A program made the translations under genes and the position numbers. From an uncultured Candidatus Melainabacteria bacterium (GTDB taxonomy: Bacteria; Cyanobacteriota; Vampirovibrionia; Gastranaerophilales; Gastranaerophilaceae), in assembly GCA_949902595.1 (NCBI GenBank), contig CATLDC010000016.1:1-42936 (forward strand): DNA of 42,936 bases, written 5' to 3'. Below, in pieces: positions 1-7,350 of the stretch. The notes beneath the pieces were generated by a model. That model was given only the letters and a program-made list of their open reading frames with translations. It did no database searches and was not told the DNA's origin. Every line of letters begins with the position of its first letter. Within the stretch, counting starts at the first letter, position 1.

Positions 1-297
1 AAAACAGGCTCAACTTCCGGTGCTACATCAGGCACAAGTTCAACAGCCGGTACTTCATATTGGAGCCGCTTTAAATCATGGTTCAAAAGCAAGAAACCAA
101 AAACAGGCTCAACTTCCGGTGCTACATCAGGCACAAGTTCAACAGCCGGTACTTCATATTGGAGCCGCTTTAAATCATGGTTCAAAAGCAAGAAACCAAA
201 AACAGGCTCTGCATCCGGCGCTACATCAGGCACAAGTTCAACAAAAGGCACTTCATATTGGAGCCGCTTTAAATCATGGTTCAAAAGTAAAAAACCA
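1..297 (+). repeat. Three 99-bp in-frame tandem repeats
   Basis: Copies lie at 1-99, 100-198 and 199-297. The first two are identical at DNA level; the third differs at a few positions. Each encodes 33 residues. Near-identity at the nucleotide level points to recent duplication, and the array may extend left of the window. Confidence 0.95.
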
Positions 298-906
298 AGC
301 ACAGGCTCAACTTCAGGCGGTACGAAAACAGGTGGAAGCACATCCGGCATAGGCTCAACTTCCGGTGGAACAAAAACAGGTAGAAACACGACTGGCACAG
401 GCTCAACTTCCGGTGGAACAAAAACAGGTGGAAGTACAACTGGCGCAGGCTCAACTTCCGGTGGAACAAAAACAGGTGGAAGTACAACTGGCACAGGCTC
501 AACTTCAGGCGGTACGAAAACAGGCGGAAGCACTTCTAGCACAGGTTCAGCTTCAGGTGGTAGAAAAACTGGCGGAAGCAGTGCAGGAGCAGCAACGGGT
601 TATAAGGCTTGGAAAACAGGAGAAAATTCATACACTGATAGCTTCTTAAAAGAATTAGAAAGTATTCTTAAAGATGTTGATGCTAAGACTTCGCGCCGTT
701 CGACAAATAACATGGCAAGCTTAAAAACAGAAGTGGATAGAATTGCAGCTTTGTTTGGTGTAACTGCTGATGGGATAAAAAACGGTGAAAAAAGTTTATA
801 TAGAAAAATAGTTATTAAATACCATCCTGACAGAAATCCGGGTGATGAAGTCGCAGTGAAAATAACAGTTTTATTCAATACATTAAAAACATTAAGTGGA
901 AAATAG
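1..906 (+). CDS. Low-complexity repeat protein with C-terminal J-domain (5' end outside window)
   Basis: The frame is open from base 1 to the TAG at 904-906, so 301 residues are visible and the N-terminus is missing. The visible part starts with three 33-residue repeats rich in Ser, Thr and Gly, each ending in a basic aromatic segment (YWSRFKSWFKSKKP). Six shorter 16-residue repeats follow (S-T-S-G-G-T-K-T-G-G type). The last 64 residues look like a short J-domain: helix II carries YRKIVIKYHPDRNPG, with the HPD tripeptide at visible residues 275-277, and a helix-III-like end follows. J-domains recruit and stimulate DnaK/Hsp70 through HPD. No zinc-finger or substrate-binding domain of DnaJ is present, so this is a J-domain protein and not DnaJ itself. 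The repeats may be a flexible linker or a surface tract. The next gene starts 13 bases after the stop. Confidence 0.75.
   Translation, partial: KTGSTSGATSGTSSTAGTSYWSRFKSWFKSKKPKTGSTSGATSGTSSTAGTSYWSRFKSWFKSKKPKTGSASGATSGTSSTKGTSYWSRFKSWFKSKKPSTGSTSGGTKTGGSTSGIGSTSGGTKTGRNTTGTGSTSGGTKTGGSTTGAGSTSGGTKTGGSTTGTGSTSGGTKTGGSTSSTGSASGGRKTGGSSAGAATGYKAWKTGENSYTDSFLKELESILKDVDAKTSRRSTNNMASLKTEVDRIAALFGVTADGIKNGEKSLYRKIVIKYHPDRNPGDEVAVKITVLFNTLKTLSGK
307..594 (+). repeat. Six 48-bp in-frame tandem repeats
   Basis: Units start at 307, 355, 403, 451, 499 and 547. Each encodes 16 residues rich in Gly, Ser and Thr with one Lys. They are imperfect copies with several synonymous differences, so they look older than the 99-bp array just upstream. 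Confidence 0.9.
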
Positions 907-919
907 AAAGGGGAATATC

Positions 920-1324
920 ATGAATCTTAAATTTATCAGTCCGGGAGCAATTGGCTACAAGCTACCGTTTGTAAAAAGAGCAATAGAGGTACCTCAAAAA
1001 TGTGTAAACAAGATGAACACCTTGCTCTGCGTATCAGCAGTAGAAACATTTGGCGGATTAGGTTTTACTGCAGCAGGCATAGCACAAAGAGAACCTGTAT
1101 TTTTAGGTACAGGGCTTGCAATTTTAGGCAAAGTTACAGGACAAATTGGAATGATGAAGGGTTCTTTATGGGATTGGGCAGGTAGATTTAATAACAAAAA
1201 AGTCGGTAAAATTTTGGATAACATTGCCAATTTAAGAAAAACTGAAAAGCTTAGCAAAGCTCAGTTGGAAGAGCTAAAGCAGGTTGAAGAACGTTATAAG
1301 AAAATGCTTATTACGGAAGCTTAA
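920..1324 (+). CDS. Small membrane-associated protein of unknown function
   Basis: 134 residues. The ATG at 920 is preceded by a good ribosome binding site (AGAAAGGGGA, 905-914); an upstream start at 896 would overlap the previous gene and has no such site. Residues about 30-80 are glycine-rich and hydrophobic, with a possible membrane hairpin around VETFGGLGFTAAGIA and FLGTGLAILGKVTG. The C-terminal 40 residues are charged and helical (Leu/Lys/Glu). I do not recognise a family. It lies 13 bases after the J-domain gene and is probably cotranscribed with it. Confidence 0.7.
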   Translation: MNLKFISPGAIGYKLPFVKRAIEVPQKCVNKMNTLLCVSAVETFGGLGFTAAGIAQREPVFLGTGLAILGKVTGQIGMMKGSLWDWAGRFNNKKVGKILDNIANLRKTEKLSKAQLEELKQVEERYKKMLITEA

Positions 1325-1335
1325 AGTACGGATTG

Positions 1336-1370
1336 GCCCCCACCCCAACCCTCCCCCTATAAAGGGAGGG
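1336..1370. repeat. GC-rich palindromic repeat, copy 1
   Basis: An AT-rich spacer holds a run CACCCCAACCCTCCC (1341-1355), then CTATAAAG and the complementary arm GGGAGGG (1364-1370). Arms 1349-1355 and 1364-1370 pair exactly. Related copies are at about 15785, 18035 and 19523. The rest of the 157-bp spacer (1325-1481) holds nothing else I can name apart from the ribosome binding site at 1466-1473. Confidence 0.7.
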
Positions 1371-1481
1371 AGTGCTACAAGCCTATAGCTATAAGAGATA
1401 AATGTAGTTACACTTTGAGTGATGAAGCAATCCACAAAAAATTGAAAATAGAATTGAAAATTTATAAAAGGAGAAATAAAA

Positions 1482-2021
1482 ATGGGAATGCAAGTAAAAT
1501 TATTTGAAAACGGAGTAAAAGCAGTTTTAATGCCAAAAGGAAAAGGCAAACAGTTAATGCAGATTTTCGACAAAGAAAATTGCATGATTGCTCAAAGAGA
1601 GATTAAGTCAGATGTATTTAAAGATGGTACCAGACGCCTTGAAAAACTAACTCTTCGAAAAAATAAATGCGAAGAAGGCATGATTGAACATCTTACAATT
1701 AATTCAAGCTTAACACCATCTTCAAAATATGGATGGGCGAGCAGAAGGACTGTTCAACCGGAATATAGTGATAGTGTGTTTATTAACGATAATTGGAGTG
1801 GTCTGGGTGATAAGGACTTATATTATTTTCAAGAAAGAGGTAATTCTGCATTAAATACTCTTCCTCTTCTAAATAAAACTAACCAGCCTAAAACAAAGCT
1901 GGATGAAATCAAAGAAACATTCGATGCAATGTTTTGTCAATGGTATAACCCTAGAACAGGTTTATTCAGAACAAAACCTTTGATGCCAAAATCTATACAA
2001 GAACAAATTGCAAACGCATAA
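1482..2021 (+). CDS. Hypothetical protein
   Basis: 179 residues, with a strong ribosome binding site (AAAAGGAG at 1466-1473) before the ATG. It is a soluble-looking, mixed-charge protein with no signal peptide or membrane segment. The N-terminal half looks like beta strands (VKLFENGVKAVLMPKGKGKQ); the C-terminal half contains FDAMFCQWYNPRTGLFRTKP. No family recognised. It sits 11 bases upstream of the next gene on the same strand and is probably translated from the same message. Confidence 0.7.
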   Translation: MGMQVKLFENGVKAVLMPKGKGKQLMQIFDKENCMIAQREIKSDVFKDGTRRLEKLTLRKNKCEEGMIEHLTINSSLTPSSKYGWASRRTVQPEYSDSVFINDNWSGLGDKDLYYFQERGNSALNTLPLLNKTNQPKTKLDEIKETFDAMFCQWYNPRTGLFRTKPLMPKSIQEQIANA

Positions 2022-2032
2022 AGGAGTAAAAT

Positions 2033-3031
2033 ATGAAAGTAGACAATAACATTAAAACAAAAGCAATTGAATGTGTAAAAGAAATAGAAACACATACAAG
2101 ACGATTCGGTGTTAAAGGACGTAAAAATTTAGAGTCTGATTGCATGGAAAAATCTACATTAACTATCAAAAATTTTTGGAACAGATTTTTGCCAAAATCT
2201 TTGCAAAAATACTCCAGAGTGACTTTTTATCCAAATTCAAAAGTAAAACAATCAGAAGAAATTATTCAAAACGGTATAAGGATAAAGTATTCAGAATTCA
2301 AACCGGACGGTGTAGTCAAGTTGGTTGAAACGTTTAATCCAAAGACAAACCGTTATCATAAAATTAATTATCAAGGCAACCGTCCGGAAGAATTAGTTAA
2401 ATATGGAGATGTTGTGCATTACCATTCAAGACCGGGTGAAAACGGCGGGTGGTTTGAAGAAACATACGAACCGGAACTTCATAAAAGAACAAAAACTTTG
2501 ACAGAAACATTAAGATTTTCAGAATATTCAGATCAGAAATGTACTATTGTCACTAAAAGACGTATAGATTATGATAACGGAAATTATGAGTTTCATACTT
2601 ATGCACCGGAATATCACAATACAAATAAAACCAGCACTTATTATGATAAAAATACACGCTCTAAAACAACGGTAACTTATAATAAACAGTGGGGGTATAG
2701 AGATAGACTTTTACTGGAAAATTTTGACGAGAATGGCAAAGTTATCAAAGCTAAAAAACTTATACCTTATAGGGATGGACAATTCAACCTTTATGAAAAA
2801 GAAGTTGATAAATTAACCGGTAATGTTATAGAAAAGCAATATTATCCTCGTGAAATAGGCAATTGGCTTAAAAACCCTATAGAAAAAGTGACTGTAAAAG
2901 ATAAAGACGGAAAAATTATCAAAGAAATCAGATATGACGAAAATGGGAAAATTATTTCAACAAAGAATGAAAATCCACAAAATGTGAAAAATAACAACAG
3001 CTCTTCAAAAGAAGTTGCATTGAAAGATTAG
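2033..3031 (+). CDS. Hypothetical beta-strand-repeat protein
   Basis: 332 residues. The start is supported by AAAGGAG about 8 bases upstream. There is no signal peptide or membrane segment. From about residue 60 the protein is a series of short beta strands separated by polar turns. Several have the form D-x-[DN]-G-K-[VI]-I-[KS], for example DENGKVIKAKK, KDGKIIKEIRY and DENGKIISTKN near the C-terminus. This resembles YD/MORN-like antitoxin-type strand repeats (COG2849 style), but the match is by eye only. It is rich in Lys, Tyr and Asn. It belongs to the plus-strand cluster from 1 to 3488. Confidence 0.7.
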   Translation: MKVDNNIKTKAIECVKEIETHTRRFGVKGRKNLESDCMEKSTLTIKNFWNRFLPKSLQKYSRVTFYPNSKVKQSEEIIQNGIRIKYSEFKPDGVVKLVETFNPKTNRYHKINYQGNRPEELVKYGDVVHYHSRPGENGGWFEETYEPELHKRTKTLTETLRFSEYSDQKCTIVTKRRIDYDNGNYEFHTYAPEYHNTNKTSTYYDKNTRSKTTVTYNKQWGYRDRLLLENFDENGKVIKAKKLIPYRDGQFNLYEKEVDKLTGNVIEKQYYPREIGNWLKNPIEKVTVKDKDGKIIKEIRYDENGKIISTKNENPQNVKNNNSSSKEVALKD

Positions 3032-3047
3032 TTAATATAGGAGTAGA

Positions 3048-3488
3048 ATGCTTATGTCTACAGCAATAAATCCAAAACTAAAATTAGTCGGGCCGGTGGA
3101 TAACAATCGAATAGAATATCGGGTTCAAGGGAAAAAAGTAACAGTTGGAAGTTATGATAAAGATAAGTTTGAATCAACGATGAATGATTATCTGAACTCA
3201 AAAGACAAGTATAATAGTTTTAAAGCTAATAACCCTATTGCAAATGGTTTAATAGGTCTGCTAAATTTAGGAATCATAGGCGGCGGTACTTACGGTGCAG
3301 TGAAATTATCCAATTATTTTTGTAAGAATGTAAGTAAGATTTTAAAATTGTTTAGCGCAATAGGAAGCGGTTTTGCTGCTTTTTGCTTGGGTGGACTTCT
3401 CACCCGGTTTACAGATACCCCCGGTCGAACAAAGATGAAAGATGCAGAAAAAAAGCTAAATACTCTTGATGTTTGTTTTGAAAAATAA
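3048..3488 (+). CDS. Small membrane protein with glycine-rich hairpin
   Basis: 146 residues if started at ATG 3048; ATG 3054 is an equally good alternative, since AGGAG (3039-3043) is 4 or 10 bases away. The N-terminal 60 residues are soluble and charged. Two hydrophobic glycine-rich stretches follow (NGLIGLLNLGIIGGGTYGA and LKLFSAIGSGFAAFCLGGLL), typical of a membrane hairpin with glycine-zipper packing, and then a short charged tail. Function unknown. It is the last gene of the plus-strand cluster; no terminator hairpin with a T-run was seen directly after it. Confidence 0.7.
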   Translation: MLMSTAINPKLKLVGPVDNNRIEYRVQGKKVTVGSYDKDKFESTMNDYLNSKDKYNSFKANNPIANGLIGLLNLGIIGGGTYGAVKLSNYFCKNVSKILKLFSAIGSGFAAFCLGGLLTRFTDTPGRTKMKDAEKKLNTLDVCFEK

Positions 3489-3554
3489 TTTATTAAAAAT
3501 AATGTAAACGTTAATAATTGTTTCGTATGAGAATGTTGTAAATATTCATCCCGC

Positions 3555-3658
3555 AAGCTGGATTGCTTCGCTCACGCTCGCAATGACGGCTCTCGTGGAT
3601 GTGACACGCCAAGAGTGCCGTCATTGCGAAACTCGTTAGAGTTGAAGCAATCCAGCTT
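3555..3658. repeat. MITE-like palindromic repeat
   Basis: Outer arms 3555-3569 and 3644-3658 are exact 15-bp inverted repeats (AAGCTGGATTGCTTC). Inner arms 3579-3590 and 3617-3628 are exact 12-bp inverted repeats (CGCAATGACGGC). The element is about 104 bp with no coding capacity, in the 314-bp spacer between the upstream cluster and gap. It is more GC-rich than the flanking AT-rich DNA. The rest of this spacer is AT-rich and holds the candidate gap promoter. It has the look of a short non-autonomous dispersed repeat. Confidence 0.8.
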
Positions 3659-3727
3659 ATTTAAAGTTTTGAACAAATAATTTATTAAAACTTAAGGAAA
3701 AATTAATAATTACTTCTTTAAAATCTC

Positions 3728-3756
3728 TTGATTACAAATTCTGTTTGAATTACGAT
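3728..3756 (+). promoter_or_regulatory. Candidate sigma-70 promoter of gap
   Basis: TTGATT (3728-3733), a 17-bp spacer and TACGAT (3751-3756). This gives a leader of about 40 bases before the ATG at 3803, with AAGGAG at 3788-3793. Spacing and position fit a housekeeping promoter; identified by eye only. Confidence 0.45.
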
Positions 3757-3796
3757 TGAAGTGTTAAGAGAAAATTTTACTAATAAGAAGGAGTAA

Positions 3797-4813
<1,017 letters not shown>

Positions 4814-4824
4814 TTTAGATAAAA

Positions 4825-4864
4825 CAAAAAAGAGTCTGTTCGATTTGAACAGACTCTTTTTTTA
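4825..4864. terminator. Bidirectional rho-independent terminator
   Basis: Stem 4831-4841 (AGAGTCTGTTC) pairs exactly with 4847-4857 around a 5-base loop. It is flanked by an A-run (4825-4830) and a T-run (4857-4863), so it can serve gap on plus and the unknown gene ending at 4862 on minus. Confidence 0.9.
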
Positions 4865-5683
4865 TTTTAAATTAATGTTCCTGGTTATAAATTCTACAAT
4901 GTTAAAATCCTTTGCTTTTTCTCCAAGATTTTTGATAACTTCTTCTGCTGTTTTTAGGTTCTCGCGAATTTGTGTCATTGGAGCAGAGGATTGTAGATAT
5001 TGAATTACATCAATAGGAATTGGTTCTTTACTTTTTTCACAAATTGGGCAAACTTCTGAAAATATTGATTTGATTTTGTCCGGCTTGTTACTTGGGGCAG
5101 TAAAAACATTTAAGTATTCGATAAAATCTTTTTGAGCTTTTAATTCATAGGGATTGAAGAAAGCTCCGTCTAAAGCTTCTTTTGCAATATTTGGCATAAC
5201 TTCTGACGTTGCAGCCAATTGCCTTGCCGAATTTTTATTAAGAATGAACTCTTTGGAGATGCCTGCTAACACGGCCTTTGAAGTTAAATTGTCAGTGTTA
5301 TTTATGACTGAATCAATAAACTTTATTGCATCCGGGTTTTCTTTTGAAGCTGTAATTATGTTTTTTATTAAATTGTTATTTACGTTTTGTTTAAATTTTT
5401 TATCAACATTCGCAACTGTTTCTGTAAGTAATTCAGAAGAACTGGATAATTCTAACAAATCGTTTATTGTGCCAAGGGTCTTGTCGTCTAGTGACTTGAT
5501 TGCTTTTGCCAGACTCTTGATTGTTTCGTTATTTTGTGAGTACGCATCAATTGATTGCATTAACTCTTTTCTTGTTCTTGAATCCGGTGTTCTCTTGACT
5601 CTTCCAATAGTATTGAATCCTGTATTGAAGCCTCTTGTGACGGGCTTTGCAGCTAATGGGTTTAATTTTGATAATATTGGCAT
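4862..5683 (-). CDS. Hypothetical protein
   Basis: 273 residues; the start has AAAAGGAG just upstream on the minus strand. Mostly alpha-helical and soluble by composition, rich in Asn, Lys, Ser and Leu. The N-terminal 35 residues are basic with repeated G-F-N-T (RGFNTGFNTIGRVKR). A single C-P-I-C pair lies near residue 214; this alone is too little for a zinc site. No family recognised. It is 25 bases downstream of the larger gene at 5709-7274 on the same strand and probably cotranscribed. It ends inside the shared terminator. Confidence 0.7.
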   Translation of the reverse strand: MPILSKLNPLAAKPVTRGFNTGFNTIGRVKRTPDSRTRKELMQSIDAYSQNNETIKSLAKAIKSLDDKTLGTINDLLELSSSSELLTETVANVDKKFKQNVNNNLIKNIITASKENPDAIKFIDSVINNTDNLTSKAVLAGISKEFILNKNSARQLAATSEVMPNIAKEALDGAFFNPYELKAQKDFIEYLNVFTAPSNKPDKIKSIFSEVCPICEKSKEPIPIDVIQYLQSSAPMTQIRENLKTAEEVIKNLGEKAKDFNIVEFITRNINLK

Positions 5684-5708
5684 ATTTTCTCCTTTTATTT
5701 TCTAATAA

Positions 5709-7274
5709 TTAAAACGGCAGTAAATCTGCCCTTGCTCTTTTAAGAGCCTTACTTTGCAACTCAATTCTTCCTTTGAGCGCTGCATCTTCTGCATTCGGCA
5801 TGGCTTTTATTTTCTCATCAAGCCTTGCTAAAAACTCGTTTTCTCTTAAAGCTTCACCTTCTAAAATATCGGCATACTCTTTTTCTACCTTAGTCAGTAT
5901 GTTTTTGATATGCTCTTCACTGTAAGTGTGCGATATCTCCTTTGTCCGCTTTTGAATGTCAGAATAAATTTGCGGGTCTAAATTTTCTTTGTAAAACTCC
6001 ATATCTTTTCTGGCCTTTTGGAGATAATTGTAATCATTAATTAGCAAGAAAGATTCATTGTCGGATTTTTTAAGGTTTAACGACTCTTCAAATAACCGGA
6101 AAAACGGCTCATAATCTTTATCCAGAGCAAATACTGGCTCTAATTCTTTGATTGTTCGCGTTGGAAGACAGTCTGTCAGACTGTAAAAATCTTTAATGTT
6201 AAGATAGCACTCGTACTCAAGCGGGAAATTAGCTTTAAATCTTTTTATTGCTTCGTCTTTAAGCCTTGAATTTGTTTTGTTGATTGTTTGTTCTATTTTT
6301 GATTTGAAAAACTTTGCTTCATTTCCCGGACGCTCAAGCCTTCTTGTCAGGTTAAAAATATTGAGCGTATCTTTATAAATATCCTGCTTAGACTGATTCT
6401 CGGGAGTGAGCCAGAGAGTTTTGCCAGGCTTTTTGTAGGTATTAAATTCTAAAGATTTGACTTCATCGTTCTTATTGCTAAATACTTTGTCCATTAATGC
6501 AAATCCAAAAAGCTTAACCTTTGGCTTGTTGAGAAACCCCTTGGCGCTATGTATGTTTTCAAAATACGGACAACATTCTGATACAAGGGCATAATCCTTG
6601 TATCCGCTGCAATCTAGAATCTCACCAAGTCCTAGCGAGTTTTCGACGCAGTTTGTAATATTTTCAATGTCAGCAAAAGTAACGTTCTTATCTGTTCCCC
6701 AAAAATCGTCCGAGCTCAAAAGCCCGAATGCGTTCTTTAAACTCCAGCCCGTGGTGCAATAATCCATTAAAACAAATGTTTTGTCACTACTCTGAATGTT
6801 TTCTTTTGAAAGCCCGATGGAATTGAGGTAATTTTTGTACTTTTGATACCCGGCTGATTCTGTTAATTTCTTGTGCCCGTTCTGGTAATATTCATACATA
6901 TCAGAGCCAAACTGTGATATCCTCATACCACTCATTGGCAGGTTTTTAACCCTGTCTTCTCCAATTTTAAGCGCCAGCATCTTGCCGATTGAAGACAATG
7001 AACGCCCGATTAGGAGGGCAACCCAACGGTCTTTTCCGTACTGCGCGTCTAAAACTTTTTTGATAATCTCTGCTGCAATGTTATGATTATTAACATCAGC
7101 ACAAAATTCTCTGCACTTGCTTCTAAGCGCAGTTTTCTCTAACTCTGTAAGCAAATCATATTCTGATTTTGTAATCTGCTTGAGCTTCCCGAGCGCACCT
7201 TTTATAACCACTTCGCTTGGAGGCTGGCTGGAAAAAGTTACTTGAGGTGTGTATAAATACGGGCTAATTCTCAT
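5709..7274 (-). CDS. Unknown protein with phosphoribosyltransferase-like loop
   Basis: 521 residues, starting MRISPYLYTP. No membrane segments. Residues 84-101 (WVALLIGRSLSSIGKMLA) resemble the first strand and loop of a phosphoribosyltransferase-like fold. Residues 167-179 (FVLMDYCTTGWSL) resemble the PRPP-binding loop, hydrophobic strand then D-x-x-x-T-G, although the usual D-D/E-D pair is D-Y here. The C-terminal half (about 280-521) is helical and charged, with no family recognised. The fold assignment is inference from two short motifs. It is divergent from mutS2, with 76 bp between the start codons. Confidence 0.65.
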   Translation of the reverse strand: MRISPYLYTPQVTFSSQPPSEVVIKGALGKLKQITKSEYDLLTELEKTALRSKCREFCADVNNHNIAAEIIKKVLDAQYGKDRWVALLIGRSLSSIGKMLALKIGEDRVKNLPMSGMRISQFGSDMYEYYQNGHKKLTESAGYQKYKNYLNSIGLSKENIQSSDKTFVLMDYCTTGWSLKNAFGLLSSDDFWGTDKNVTFADIENITNCVENSLGLGEILDCSGYKDYALVSECCPYFENIHSAKGFLNKPKVKLFGFALMDKVFSNKNDEVKSLEFNTYKKPGKTLWLTPENQSKQDIYKDTLNIFNLTRRLERPGNEAKFFKSKIEQTINKTNSRLKDEAIKRFKANFPLEYECYLNIKDFYSLTDCLPTRTIKELEPVFALDKDYEPFFRLFEESLNLKKSDNESFLLINDYNYLQKARKDMEFYKENLDPQIYSDIQKRTKEISHTYSEEHIKNILTKVEKEYADILEGEALRENEFLARLDEKIKAMPNAEDAALKGRIELQSKALKRARADLLPF

Positions 7275-7313
7275 ACTTATAAAACACCCGTAAAAATATT
7301 ATTTGCTATTAAC

Positions 7314-7341
7314 TTGCAGATTTTTCTTTATTATCTATAAT
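7314..7341 (+). promoter_or_regulatory. Candidate mutS2 promoter giving a near-leaderless mRNA
   Basis: TTGCAG (7314-7319), 16-bp spacer, TATAAT (7336-7341). Transcription would start about 7348, 0-4 bases from the ATG at 7351. There is no ribosome binding site before that ATG, which agrees with leaderless translation. Confidence 0.5.
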
Positions 7342-7350
7342 CAATTTATA

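Noticed and set aside
20..352. Plus-strand open frame of 110 residues (Gln/His/Ala-rich) over the left-end repeats
   Set aside because: It is a shadow of the tandem repeats. Frame 1 is open from the edge and joins smoothly to the J-domain at 712-906.
1..594. CRISPR-like array
   Set aside because: Units are contiguous, in frame, protein-coding and lack unique spacers.
1448..1468. Promoter TTGAAA / TATAAA before the gene at 1482
   Set aside because: The -10 would overlap the ribosome binding site, placing the start after it; the gene is more likely in an operon.
7303..7350. TTG start adding 16 residues to MutS2
   Set aside because: The extension overlaps the promoter and is not MutS2-like; ATG 7351 fits the family start.
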